Positions 17,973 to 25,659 of a DNA stretch of 64,000 nucleotides are shown piece by piece. Made by a program: the position numbers and the translations under genes. Position 1 is the stretch's first letter. Each line of letters starts with the position of its first letter. Source of the DNA: Bacillota bacterium (GTDB lineage: Bacteria; Bacillota; Clostridia; Acetivibrionales; DSM-1351); contig JAEWCZ010000080.1 of the NCBI GenBank assembly GCA_023390335.1, positions 11,660 through 75,659 on the forward strand, written 5' to 3'. Under the pieces are notes generated by a model. The model ran no database searches. It saw only the letters and a list, made by a program, of their open reading frames with translations, and was not told the DNA's origin.

Positions 17973-18759
17973 TTTATACGGCGAAAACAAAATAAAGGAT
18001 GATTACACAAAAATCAATGACGGTTTTGCCGAGGTAGAAATGGATGTTTCCAATGTGCTTAATTCTGAATCGGAACGTGAAACAGCCGAGACACAGAGAG
18101 AAGTTAACGAAGTAGCCCGGCAAATAAGGTACTCCAATACTAAACATTACGGAGAGTATAACGCTGATTTTGTGTATCACACCAACAATATTGTGAGCTA
18201 CCAAGGTAGCTCCTATATGCTTAAAGAAAACCCTGACGGTACCATCATGGAATCTCAGGGTTTTGCTCCACCTACCTATCCGGAAGAAGAAAATGAGTGT
18301 TGGAGAATGATCGGAAAGAGAGGTGACAAAGGAGATACCGGGGCAGTACCAAACATAACAGTAGGTACGGTTACAACCTTGCAACCGGGTAAATCGGTTA
18401 CGGTGACAAGGCAAGCCGGAAGTCCTGATGAAGCGCCTGTCTTTGATTTTGCAATACCAAAAGGGGCAGATGGATTAGGTGCGGGGGATGTGCTTTGGGC
18501 CGATATAGACCAAGACCACGACGGGGTAATAGATACCGCAAATACGGCTCTTAATTCGGGTAATGCAGATAAACTCGGGGGACAGTTGCCTGACTACTAT
18601 GCAAAAGAAACTAGTTTAGAGCAACACATCAATAATAACTCTGATGCTCACGGCTTAGATAATAAGCTGGATAAGTCGGAATTTAATAATTATATCGGAG
18701 GTACTTCGCATGTATCTTCTATACTGTACGCATATAAAAACATAGGAGGTGCTTTATAA
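17950..18759 (+). CDS. Tail fibre protein
   Basis: 269 residues, taking ATG 17950 inside the preceding gene's end; a TTG at 17911 is in frame but less likely. MAINKYCNLYGENKIKDDYTKIN is a common start of phage fibre proteins. A chitin-binding-like segment (VYHTNNIVSYQGSSYMLKEN, about 75-95) and a collagen-like GDKGDTGA follow. The C-terminal NADKLGGQLPDYYAK and HINNNSDAH motifs recur in fibre proteins. Its role is host recognition or fibre shaft. Confidence 0.8.
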   Translation: MAINKYCNLYGENKIKDDYTKINDGFAEVEMDVSNVLNSESERETAETQREVNEVARQIRYSNTKHYGEYNADFVYHTNNIVSYQGSSYMLKENPDGTIMESQGFAPPTYPEEENECWRMIGKRGDKGDTGAVPNITVGTVTTLQPGKSVTVTRQAGSPDEAPVFDFAIPKGADGLGAGDVLWADIDQDHDGVIDTANTALNSGNADKLGGQLPDYYAKETSLEQHINNNSDAHGLDNKLDKSEFNNYIGGTSHVSSILYAYKNIGGAL

Positions 18760-19202
18760 TGCCAGCAAATACAATACCTATTTATCCTATAACCCCTCAT
18801 GTTTCAAGCGTTAACCTGTTAACTGCAGATACCAATTTCAAAGCCCCTGTTACTAATGGAAAAGTTTTAGTTACCGCCGGAACAAACGGAACTAGGATAG
18901 ATGCTGTAAAAATAAGAGCTCTTGGTACAAATGTTGCAACTGTACTAAGAATATTCTGGAATGATGGCCTCGGTGTGGATGAAGCAAACTTTTCATTAGT
19001 GCATGAAGTTGCTTTAGCTGCAACAACAGTACAAACAGCGAACTTAACAGGAGTGGACACGGTACTATTACCAATCAATTATGCCAACGATGGAAACGGG
19101 GTATTACCTCCGGCTTTAAACGCAGGGCAGAAACTTTATGTATCCCTTGGTACAACTGTAGCTTCTGGCTATGCGGTTACATTTATGGGGGGAGATTATT
19201 AA
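18759..19202 (+). CDS. Virion-associated fibre or tip protein
   Basis: 147 residues, beta-rich and low in charge (VLVTAGTNGTRIDAVKIRALGTNVATVLRIF, GQKLYVSLGTTVASGYAVTFMGGDY). Coupled to the upstream fibre gene by one base and to the next gene by one base. Similar single-domain proteins occur beside fibre genes in other siphophages. I cannot name a family. Confidence 0.65.
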   Translation: MPANTIPIYPITPHVSSVNLLTADTNFKAPVTNGKVLVTAGTNGTRIDAVKIRALGTNVATVLRIFWNDGLGVDEANFSLVHEVALAATTVQTANLTGVDTVLLPINYANDGNGVLPPALNAGQKLYVSLGTTVASGYAVTFMGGDY

Positions 19203-20062
19203 TGGGTAGAAGTTTTAGTGAAAGTTTTATAAGACCAAAGGGCGAAAAAGCACAAGGCACACCTATCAAGGTTAACTATACTGGTTCTTGCAAAATCGTA
19301 ACAGAAAGTGCTTCCAGGGGTTATATAGAATGCACTTCCTCGGGTACGCTTTCTTTTGAAGGACGGTTACCTGCTAAAATAGATGTTTTTCTGGTTGGTG
19401 CTGGTGGAGGCGGTAGTAGTTCTGGAAACTCTTATGTGGGAGGTGGTGGAGGAGCAAGTGGCTATACAAAGACTTACTATGGAGTAACTCCTACTACCCC
19501 TGTTACTATTTACGTTGGTTCTGGAGGAACAGCTGGTTCATCTGGAGGTTCCAGTACATACACAGGGCTAACCTCAGCTGCTGGTGGAAACGGAGCAACA
19601 AGTAGTAATGGAGCAAATGGTGGCAGTGCCGGTGGTGGGGGTATGATTTTATCTACTAGTGCTTGGTCCAGTGGTGGTGTGGCTGGTTCTAATGGAGGCA
19701 ACGGAATTCCGCCTTATTATAATACGGGTTCTTCCGGAGCAGGCTCCAATGGTACCGGACAAGGCACACCTACTACTGACTTTTGGGGTAGGATACATGC
19801 TGCTGGAGGGGCAGGAGGAGCAGGAGGAAATACATCAACTGGTGTAGGTGCAGCTGGAGATCCCGGAACATCATCTTTTACAGCTGGGTCTGGAAGTGCT
19901 GGCCAAATGGGTAGTGTAGGAGTCATGGGATGTTCTGGAGGTAATGGTGGTGGCGGCTACGGCGGAGGTGGAGGAGGTGGTGGTTATGGAAGTAGTACTA
20001 GAGGAACTGGGGGAACCGGTGGATCTGGTATAGTAATTGTTAGATGGGGATACCCAACATAA
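19202..20062 (+). CDS. Glycine-rich tail-tip adhesin
   Basis: 286 residues. After a 70-residue N-terminal segment with KIDVFLVGAGGGGSSS, most of residues 70-280 is glycine with S, N, T and A in irregular GG(X)n repeats, ending GGTGGSGIVIVRWGYPT. This layout is that of Gly_rich_2-type phage tip proteins, where glycine runs can form polyglycine-II bundles exposing variable loops to receptors. The DNA is correspondingly GG-rich from 19390 to 20040. I infer a receptor-binding tip. Confidence 0.75.
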   Translation: MGRSFSESFIRPKGEKAQGTPIKVNYTGSCKIVTESASRGYIECTSSGTLSFEGRLPAKIDVFLVGAGGGGSSSGNSYVGGGGGASGYTKTYYGVTPTTPVTIYVGSGGTAGSSGGSSTYTGLTSAAGGNGATSSNGANGGSAGGGGMILSTSAWSSGGVAGSNGGNGIPPYYNTGSSGAGSNGTGQGTPTTDFWGRIHAAGGAGGAGGNTSTGVGAAGDPGTSSFTAGSGSAGQMGSVGVMGCSGGNGGGGYGGGGGGGGYGSSTRGTGGTGGSGIVIVRWGYPT

Positions 20063-20080
20063 TTCAAAGGAGGTTTTACC

Positions 20081-20371
20081 GTGGAAGCTTTAAGATGTGC
20101 TGTACTAGCACAAGATGGAACTACAGTTGAAAACATTGTAATAGCAGACCAGAGCTTTGCCTATTCAAACGGGCTTATCGTTTGTGGTGCTATACCGGTT
20201 GGTATAGGAGATACCTATAGAGATGGCTATTTTTATAGAGCTGGTGTCAAACTGGAGGCCGAACAAACAGCGATAGAACAATTACAGGCTGAGAATGCAG
20301 AATTAAGAGATAAGATTGAAAAGGTGTCAAATGCGGTTGAATGTTTGTTAAATATGCAGGGTACAACATAA
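20081..20371 (+). CDS. Small fibre-associated protein, GTG start
   Basis: 96 residues from GTG 20081, supported by AAAGGAGGT at 20066-20074. The N-terminal half is beta-rich (CAVLAQDGTTVENIVIADQS, VGIGDTYRDGYFYRAG) as in small phage proteins after fibre genes. The C-terminal half is a coiled coil (AIEQLQAENAELRDKIEKV) that may oligomerise. Chaperone or minor tail component; function not known. Confidence 0.65.
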   Translation: MEALRCAVLAQDGTTVENIVIADQSFAYSNGLIVCGAIPVGIGDTYRDGYFYRAGVKLEAEQTAIEQLQAENAELRDKIEKVSNAVECLLNMQGTT

Positions 20372-20407
20372 TTATCACTCATCTAAATAATGAAAGAAGG
20401 GTTGTTT

Positions 20408-20662
20408 ATGGCAGGAGAGTGCGGCTATAGGTGTATCAACGAAGAGCGTATCCGAACCCTCGAACAAAATCACTCCGAGACAAAAGTATATGTCAAGGAA
20501 ATAAAAGAGGATTTAACCGAGATAAAGGCAGATATTAAAAAAAGAAACGAGAGCGACAACAAAGCTTGGTCGCCAATTATGTTAGAACTTATAAAAGCCC
20601 TTACTACAGCAATAACCGTTATCGGTGCTATAGTAGGGGCTTTAAAATTTACGGGGAAGTGA
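20408..20662 (+). CDS. XhlA-like membrane protein (lysis module)
   Basis: 84 residues from ATG 20408, which has GAAAGAAGGG upstream; the ATG at 20390 is before that site. A charged coiled coil (INEERIRTLEQNHSETKVYVKEIKEDLTEIKADI) is followed by one transmembrane helix (LIKALTTAITVIGAIVGAL). This is the layout of haemolysin XhlA-type proteins that act with holin in host lysis. Confidence 0.75.
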   Translation: MAGECGYRCINEERIRTLEQNHSETKVYVKEIKEDLTEIKADIKKRNESDNKAWSPIMLELIKALTTAITVIGAIVGALKFTGK

Positions 20663-20672
20663 GGTCTGCTAA

Positions 20673-21371
20673 ATGGCAAGTGTAAAGTTTAAATACCAGG
20701 ATGAAACTGCAGTTTATTCAAAGTTGGTTAATGCAGTAAATACCTTATGTGTGGTAAAAGGTAAGGACTGTTTATGCACATCGGGATACAGGAGTCCTGC
20801 AAAACAAAAGATTATTAATGCTCAATCCTTGCAATGCCATAAAGGAGCATACCAAAAACAAGATGGGTCAGTTTGGACAGATGATGGCAAGTGTTGGGCG
20901 GCGGCTTACGGCAAATCAAATCATTGTTATTGCATAGCCATGGATATAACAGATAGTTGGTTTCAGGCTCTTACTAACACTGAATTAAGAAAGTATGGGC
21001 TTGTTAAACCAATGAGCTATGAGCCATGGCATGTGCAGCTGCTGGAACACAACGGAATAAGCCAGAAACAAAAGGAAGCAATCAGGGAAAGTGTACTTAA
21101 GGGAAAGGTCGATGGTGATATGAAAATACAAGAATTTCAATCTATGACAGGGTTGAGCCCAGACGGAGTGGCAGGCCCTAAAACAAAAGAAAAGGCAAGG
21201 GAAATACTGCAGTGCTGCCAGAGTATCCTCGGGAATGAATACAGCACGGCAGAAGAGGTTATCAAGGATACTCAGACAAAGCCGGAAGATTGGTTGCCAA
21301 TGCTCGAAACAAAGAAATATTTTCGGGCATTTATTATGAATATTGTGAAAAAGATGGGAGGAACGAAATAA
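20673..21371 (+). CDS. Endolysin: M15 peptidase with peptidoglycan-binding domain
   Basis: 232 residues. The N-terminal domain is a VanY/L-alanyl-D-glutamate type M15 peptidase: SNHCYCIAMD gives the zinc ligands H84 and D91, and EPWH gives H120. The usual glycine in SxHxxGxAxD is replaced by a cysteine. Residues about 145-180 (MKIQEFQSMTGLSPDGVAGPKTK) are a PG_binding_1 repeat. The protein is unusually cysteine-rich for a wall enzyme, with a CLC pair near residue 32 and C85/C87 around the zinc site. It cuts peptide bonds in the host wall at lysis. Last base overlaps the next start. Confidence 0.88.
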   Translation: MASVKFKYQDETAVYSKLVNAVNTLCVVKGKDCLCTSGYRSPAKQKIINAQSLQCHKGAYQKQDGSVWTDDGKCWAAAYGKSNHCYCIAMDITDSWFQALTNTELRKYGLVKPMSYEPWHVQLLEHNGISQKQKEAIRESVLKGKVDGDMKIQEFQSMTGLSPDGVAGPKTKEKAREILQCCQSILGNEYSTAEEVIKDTQTKPEDWLPMLETKKYFRAFIMNIVKKMGGTK

Positions 21372-21541
21372 TGAAAGATAAAATTGCAAAACTGATAGAT
21401 GTAAAAACAATAGTAACTTTTGCCCTGGTCGGTGCAATGATAGGATTTACAGCAACGGGCAAAATCGACCCTGAAAAGCTTGCATCAATGGCAACCATGG
21501 CTGTAAGCTTTTTCTTTGCAGTTAAATTAAATAAGGCTTAA
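21371..21541 (+). CDS. Small holin-like membrane protein
   Basis: 56 residues from ATG 21371 with GGGAGGAACG upstream. Two short hydrophobic segments (TIVTFALVGAMIGFTA and MATMAVSFFFAVKL) separated by a polar TGKIDPEKL loop. Its place at the end of the lysis module fits a small holin or holin partner. It is followed directly by the operon terminator. Confidence 0.6.
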   Translation: MKDKIAKLIDVKTIVTFALVGAMIGFTATGKIDPEKLASMATMAVSFFFAVKLNKA

Positions 21542-21549
21542 ATGTGACG

Positions 21550-21590
21550 AAGCCCTCAAGGAGAAATCCTTGGGGGCTTATTTTTTTTTA
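21550..21590 (+). terminator. Strong terminator of the phage late operon
   Basis: AAGCCCTCAAGGA (21550-21562) and TCCTTGGGGGCTT (21567-21579) form a 13-bp stem with a GAAA loop, followed by a run of nine T. Confidence 0.9.
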
Positions 21591-21628
21591 CACAAAGGTA
21601 CAATAATAATCAGATTTGTAGCATATTA

Positions 21629-21657
21629 TTGCAAATAAATCAAATTAATGGTAAATT
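21629..21657 (+). promoter_or_regulatory. Candidate promoter of the OB-fold cargo gene
   Basis: TTGCAA (21629-21634) and TAAATT (21652-21657) with 17-bp spacing, upstream of AGGAGGG. Confidence 0.45.
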
Positions 21658-21688
21658 TTACATATAAAAACTCTAGGAGGGACATTAA

Positions 21689-22165
21689 ATGGCAAATGAA
21701 AAGGTTAAAAAGTCAGTTTTTAAGAGATGGTGGTTTTGGGTTATTATAGTTATTATTGGCGTGGTTGTGGCTGTAAATCAAGGAAATGATGATAAAACAG
21801 CGTCAACGAACGCTAATTCGACTTCAAGTGTGGCAACCGTGACAAAAGAAAAGCCAATAGTGGTCAAAGCGGAAGATCTCGCAGCAACATTTGACGAGAA
21901 TGAAATTAAAGGGAATAAGCTATATAAAGATAAATTAGCTGAAATTACTGGTACTGTAAGTGATATCGGAGAATCATTAGGGCAAACCTATGTAGTATTA
22001 TCTAGTGGAAAAGATTTTTCAATAACAAATGTACAATGTTTCTTTAAGGATGATAACGAGATTTCAAAAGTAGCTGAAATTAAAAAAGGTACTAAAGTTA
22101 CTATAATAGGCAAAATTGATGGAAAGTCCTTAAATGTTGCGGTTAATGATTGTAAAATAAAATAA
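21689..22165 (+). CDS. Membrane-anchored OB-fold (tRNA_anti-like) protein, likely moron
   Basis: 158 residues. An N-terminal anchor (FKRWWFWVIIVIIGVVVAV, about 10-30), a T/S/N linker, then a small beta-barrel (LAEITGTVSDIGESLGQTYVVLSS through TKVTIIGKIDGKSLNVAVNDCKI) that fits the tRNA_anti-like OB fold of membrane-tethered proteins. Two cysteines sit in the barrel. It lies after the late terminator with its own promoter and is followed by another hairpin, as a stand-alone unit. I infer a prophage-carried gene expressed in the lysogen; a surface or envelope role is a guess. It could also be the first chromosomal gene. Confidence 0.75.
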   Translation: MANEKVKKSVFKRWWFWVIIVIIGVVVAVNQGNDDKTASTNANSTSSVATVTKEKPIVVKAEDLAATFDENEIKGNKLYKDKLAEITGTVSDIGESLGQTYVVLSSGKDFSITNVQCFFKDDNEISKVAEIKKGTKVTIIGKIDGKSLNVAVNDCKIK

Positions 22166-22262
22166 GCACACAAAAGGTAAGTTTAATCACGTGTAGTCAT
22201 ACTTACTTGAAAAACCAAATAAAATCGTAGGTAAACAATGTTGTGTACTCCCGCAACCACAC

Positions 22263-22302
22263 AAAGCCGCTTGAAATCAACATTTCAGGCGGCTTTAATT
22301 TT
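22263..22302 (+). terminator. Terminator after cargo gene
   Basis: AAAGCCGCTTGAAAT (22263-22277) pairs with ATTTCAGGCGGCTTT (22282-22296), followed by AATTTTA. The 591-bp stretch 22166-22756 otherwise holds a 39-codon minus-strand frame and no clear gene; the prophage boundary probably lies here. Confidence 0.75.
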
Positions 22303-22404
22303 ATGCACTGGTTTGCCATTCCACTTGGTGAACAATCTGTCGCTGGGTATCCATAAATCCCCGGCCTTCAATCTCTGTCGGTTCTGCCATGCTTTATATG
22401 CCAT
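22285..22404 (-). CDS. Candidate 39-residue small protein
   Basis: A short frame starting MAYKAWQNRQRLKAGDLW and ending VHKIKAA, with an AAGGAGAGGAG ribosome site 10 bp before its ATG. The composition is protein-like (W, K, R, D balanced). Its 3' end runs through the hairpin at 22263-22296, which is odd for a real gene. It may be a small phage-edge protein or a remnant. I know no family. Confidence 0.35.
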   Translation of the reverse strand: MAYKAWQNRQRLKAGDLWIPSDRLFTKWNGKPVHKIKAA

Positions 22405-22756
22405 AGCTGATAGCTCCTCTCCTTAAATTTGGGCATAAAAATAGAGCAGTTTAACGTCCACTCAGGACGAGATTGGTGGATAATATTATATTGATCCGAA
22501 CGGCTTGAATCGAGAATATAGCATTTAGTACAGGTGCTCAAGGCAAAATATATCTGAAAATTTAGCTCTATATGAATTTACATAAAATACCATATTATTA
22601 AAGAACTATGGTAGAATGAAATATCACAAAATCTAAAATTCTTTTCTTAATAAACGAACTAAATGCCGTTCTGAATTATCTAATTGTCAGAGCTCAAAAA
22701 ATTATCGGTCGATAAGGATAAGAACTTCATAATGTACATGAAAAGGAATAGTAACA

Positions 22757-23245
22757 GTGAACAAAAATGATTTTATCGAACAAGTGATGGCAGCGGAGAA
22801 AACTCTGTATCACATTTCCAAGTCAATTCTGAAAAATGACTGTGACTGCGCAGACGCTGTTTCGGAAACTATTGTTACGGCATACAGCAAGCTTGACAGT
22901 CTGAGGGATGAACGATTCTTCAAGACATGGCTGTGCAGAATATTGATTAACGAATGTTACCGGATTTGCCGGGCTAACAAAAAAGTGGTGCCGCTTGAAG
23001 ACTATATGGCAGCACAACCCTCATCGGAACAGCAAAATGCTCTGGGTTTGTTTGATGCCATCATGGAACTACAAACAGAACTTCGAGTAGTTATTGTTCT
23101 TCATTATATCGAAGGGTTCAAGACGATAGAAGTGGCCAAAATTTTAAAAATACCGGAGGGTACAGTAAAAAGTAGGTTGTCACGCGCAAGATCAAAATTA
23201 AATTCAGTCTTTGGAGAAAAGGAGGCCCTGACCCATGAACAATAA
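22757..23245 (+). CDS. ECF-type RNA polymerase sigma factor
   Basis: 162 residues from GTG 22757. Region 2 (about 10-75) includes DCADAVSETIVTAYSKLDSLRDERFFKTWLCRILINECY, and region 4 (about 105-155) has LHYIEGFKTIEVAKILKIPEGTVKSRLSRAR, a textbook ECF HTH. It would direct RNA polymerase to a small regulon under envelope or antimicrobial stress. Its 3' end overlaps the next gene by 11 bp, so the pair is co-translated. The region upstream is AT-rich with no promoter I can assign. Confidence 0.92.
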   Translation: MNKNDFIEQVMAAEKTLYHISKSILKNDCDCADAVSETIVTAYSKLDSLRDERFFKTWLCRILINECYRICRANKKVVPLEDYMAAQPSSEQQNALGLFDAIMELQTELRVVIVLHYIEGFKTIEVAKILKIPEGTVKSRLSRARSKLNSVFGEKEALTHEQ

Positions 23246-24263
23246 CGATTGGAATAAAGTTTTTCCTGAGGTTCCTCAGAATTTTCATGAAGCAGTACAG
23301 CGTACATTAGACACTCAGATAATAAATAAGGTTGGGAGGAGAAAGGGTATGAAGAAAAAATTTGTCATTGTTCTTGCAGCCGCTATCGCAGCACTTAGCG
23401 TGACTACCGCAGCCGCATACGTTTTCCATTGGAACGAGAAGTTGGTTGACCGATTCAAGGTGAATGAAGATCAGCAAAACCGGCTTGCTAATGATGGTGC
23501 CGTGGCTGATGTAAATCAGACTGTCACAAAAAATGGCGTGACAATCTCCGCTATACAGACATTGGGCGACAAAAATGGCATCTATATATTGTTCAACATT
23601 AAAGCGCCGGAGGGCATTACACTTACCAAAGACGGAAGTGGCATTGGTATGAATGTCAACATTGAGGGAGTTCCCAATGTAAGCTACAGCTCCCAGTGGG
23701 TGTTGGACAGCGAAAAAGTAGGCTCTTCCTCCAAAGGGAGAGGCGAGTGCTATTATGAGCTGTGGCTAAATAATAACGCAGGTGGGAACTGGAATGGTAA
23801 GGACATTACAGTGGAGTTCGCCAATCTCCGTGATTTGAACAAAGGACCAGATAACAACGTTACCGTGCCGGGTAAATGGGAGCTATCTTGGAAGCTTTCC
23901 TATGCAGACCAGATGAAGAGCGTTGATATCAATAAGGCATATACGGTAAATGGAAAGGAGATTGTTGTAAAATCCGTTGAATTCTCTCCGCTGTCCATGA
24001 CTTTTAATCTCGGCGGAAACGGCCTTGGGCAGCTTGTCGCCAATTCAGACTTGAATGAGGCCGGTGGACTGTGCTCTGTTTCCCTGATGAAGAGGGACGG
24101 AAGCACAATTGATGAGGGGGCAAGAGGTGAATCCTATTCCGGTAATACTTATACACAGGACATTCGCTTTGGTAGAGTTCATGATTTAGACCAGATTACC
24201 GGTTTTGTCCTGACATTCTATCATGAAGCAAAGGACAACAGCTTGACTATTCCGCTGTCGTAA
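23235..24263 (+). CDS. DUF4179-type membrane anti-sigma factor
   Basis: 342 residues. The short N-terminus (about 1-35) would bind the sigma factor inside the cell; one transmembrane helix follows (KKKFVIVLAAAIAALSVTTAAAYVF, about 39-63), then an extracellular beta-rich DUF4179 domain (VNQTVTKNGVTISAIQTLGDKNGIYILFN). Overlap with the sigma gene and domain order are those of ECF sigma/anti-sigma pairs in Clostridia. An internal ATG at 23349 is an alternative start but would lose the cytoplasmic part. Confidence 0.85.
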   Translation: MNNNDWNKVFPEVPQNFHEAVQRTLDTQIINKVGRRKGMKKKFVIVLAAAIAALSVTTAAAYVFHWNEKLVDRFKVNEDQQNRLANDGAVADVNQTVTKNGVTISAIQTLGDKNGIYILFNIKAPEGITLTKDGSGIGMNVNIEGVPNVSYSSQWVLDSEKVGSSSKGRGECYYELWLNNNAGGNWNGKDITVEFANLRDLNKGPDNNVTVPGKWELSWKLSYADQMKSVDINKAYTVNGKEIVVKSVEFSPLSMTFNLGGNGLGQLVANSDLNEAGGLCSVSLMKRDGSTIDEGARGESYSGNTYTQDIRFGRVHDLDQITGFVLTFYHEAKDNSLTIPLS

Positions 24264-24335
24264 AAATCAGCATATCCGACAGAACTGCACTCTTTGTCAG
24301 CGGTGAACTGAATATAGGCACTAAGCTAGCAAAAG

Positions 24336-24370
24336 TACTGCATATTCGATAAAGAGTATGCAGTATTTTT
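24336..24370 (+). terminator. Terminator of the ECF sigma operon
   Basis: TACTGCATA (24336-24344) pairs with TATGCAGTA (24357-24365), followed by five T. The rest of 24371-24857 is the leader region of the redox operon. Confidence 0.75.
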
Positions 24371-24600
24371 ATCTCGCAATATGCAAGCTTGTGCATAATT
24401 CTTTAATATTACAATTTGTATTCTATGATAAGTTATAATTCTAAAAAACCGTATCTTACAATATGCCAATGTATCTATATATAATATTCCTACGAATTCC
24501 TAAGCTTGAACAGACTAATATTGAAGTATATTATTAAGACGAATGAGAAGTCAGAGTAGGGGTTATCATTTTTTTGTCATGAAGAAAGCCCTATGAAGTA

Positions 24601-24618
24601 TTGTTAAATAATTAACAG
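24601..24618 (+). promoter_or_regulatory. Rex operator upstream of the Hdr-Flx-Frd-Fum operon
   Basis: TTGTTAAATAATTAACAG matches the Rex consensus TTGTTAA-N4-TTAACAA at 13 of 14 fixed positions; only the last base differs. Rex is the NADH/NAD+-sensing repressor of clostridial fermentation genes. The site is 240 bp before hdrB and about 18 bp after a TTGTCA box (24574-24579), so it may overlap the promoter. The 239-nt leader that follows (24619-24857) contains a GGACA/TGTCC hairpin (24659-24672) and an ACCCAA/TTGGGT hairpin around 24788-24807, no riboswitch I can name. Confidence 0.75.
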
Positions 24619-24857
24619 GTAAAAAATATTCAAGAGTACATAAATTAATAGTTTATCAGGACATTTTTGTCCGTTAAAGAGTGGGGTAGTCCTAAAGAGC
24701 GAACTGAGAGTAGTAATTTGGACAAGAGTGTTAAATTTTTATCAATAAACGTTTAAATTTTATTTAATTGAGTAATCAAAGGAGGTAACCCAAATACACA
24801 TTGGGTAGCAAATTTCACTAATATTTTGTGGCCGTTATACGGCTCATGGAGGCTAAT

Positions 24858-25646
24858 ATGATCTATAGTTATTATCCAGGATGTACATTAAAGAATAAAG
24901 CCAAAGTTCTTGACAAGTATGCCAGAATTTCAGCCCAAGAGTTGGGGTTTGAGTTGGAAGAAATAGAAGACTGGCAATGCTGTGGCGCTGTGTATCCACA
25001 AGCAACAGACGAGATTGCTACAAAGCTAGCCTCTGTTCGTGCACTAAATAGTGCTAAAGAAAAAGGGCAGGATTTGGTAACGCTCTGTTCAGCCTGTCAC
25101 CATGTTATAAAGCGTGTAAATGATGATATGAGGCAAAAGGAGGATATTCGAACAAGGGCTAACAATTATCTTCAATTTAAAGAGCCCTATATTGGGGAAA
25201 CACAAGTGTTTCATTTTCTTGAAGTACTACGGGATAAAGTTGGATTTGACACTCTAAAAGAAAAAGTAAAGAATCCACTAACCGGAAGAAAGATTGGTGC
25301 ATATTATGGCTGTATGCTTCTTAGGCCAAGCAGTGTAATTCAATTTGATGATGCTGAAAATCCAACAATCATCGAAGACTTTATTCGTGCTCTTGGTGCA
25401 GAAGCAATTATTTATCCATATAGAAATGAATGCTGTGGTGGATATATTTCATTAAAAGAAAAAGAATTAGCAGGAACAATGGTAGATAGAATTATGGATT
25501 CCGCAACATATAAAGGTGCAGAAGAGATTATAACCGCTTGTCCTCTATGTTTATATAATCTGAATAATAGTGGTGAAGCGAATAAGCTCCAAGTACATTA
25601 TTTTACTGAATTACTAGCAGAGGCATTAGGCTTAAAGGATGAATAA
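24858..25646 (+). CDS. hdrB: Heterodisulfide reductase subunit B-like CCG-domain protein
   Basis: 262 residues from ATG 24858 (CATGGAGG upstream); a GTG at 24828 is in frame but lacks a site. Two complete CCG domains: C9, C41-C42-G, C77/C80 and C152, C192-C193-G, C228/C231. In HdrB these bind the two noncubane [4Fe-4S] clusters that reduce disulfides; the same motif links TfrB and SdhE to fumarate or quinone reduction. Clostridia lack CoM-S-S-CoB, so the natural partner must be different. First gene of a ten-gene operon; a role in passing electrons to the downstream fumarate reductase is inferred. Confidence 0.9.
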   Translation: MIYSYYPGCTLKNKAKVLDKYARISAQELGFELEEIEDWQCCGAVYPQATDEIATKLASVRALNSAKEKGQDLVTLCSACHHVIKRVNDDMRQKEDIRTRANNYLQFKEPYIGETQVFHFLEVLRDKVGFDTLKEKVKNPLTGRKIGAYYGCMLLRPSSVIQFDDAENPTIIEDFIRALGAEAIIYPYRNECCGGYISLKEKELAGTMVDRIMDSATYKGAEEIITACPLCLYNLNNSGEANKLQVHYFTELLAEALGLKDE

Positions 25647-25659
25647 GGGGGTGTGTAAA

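Larger units (their letters stand above)
1..22430. mobile_element. Prophage, late half (siphovirus-type), left end outside window
   Basis: Packaging, head, tail and lysis genes lie in canonical siphovirus order on the plus strand from the window edge to about 21.5 kb, followed by one or two cargo genes. No integrase, repressor or replication initiator is visible, so these lie to the left. I could not find a duplicated att core; the right boundary is placed between the hairpin at 22263-22296 and the ECF sigma gene at 22757. A long tape measure gene and a tail tube gene without a sheath gene argue for a flexible, non-contractile tail. The structural genes are intact, so the prophage could be functional. 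Confidence 0.9.

Noticed and set aside
19390..20062. Diversity-generating retroelement acting on the glycine-rich tip gene
   Set aside because: No reverse transcriptase or template repeat is present in the window.
24619..24857. Riboswitch in the long leader of the redox operon
   Set aside because: Only small hairpins are seen; no known aptamer core could be recognised.
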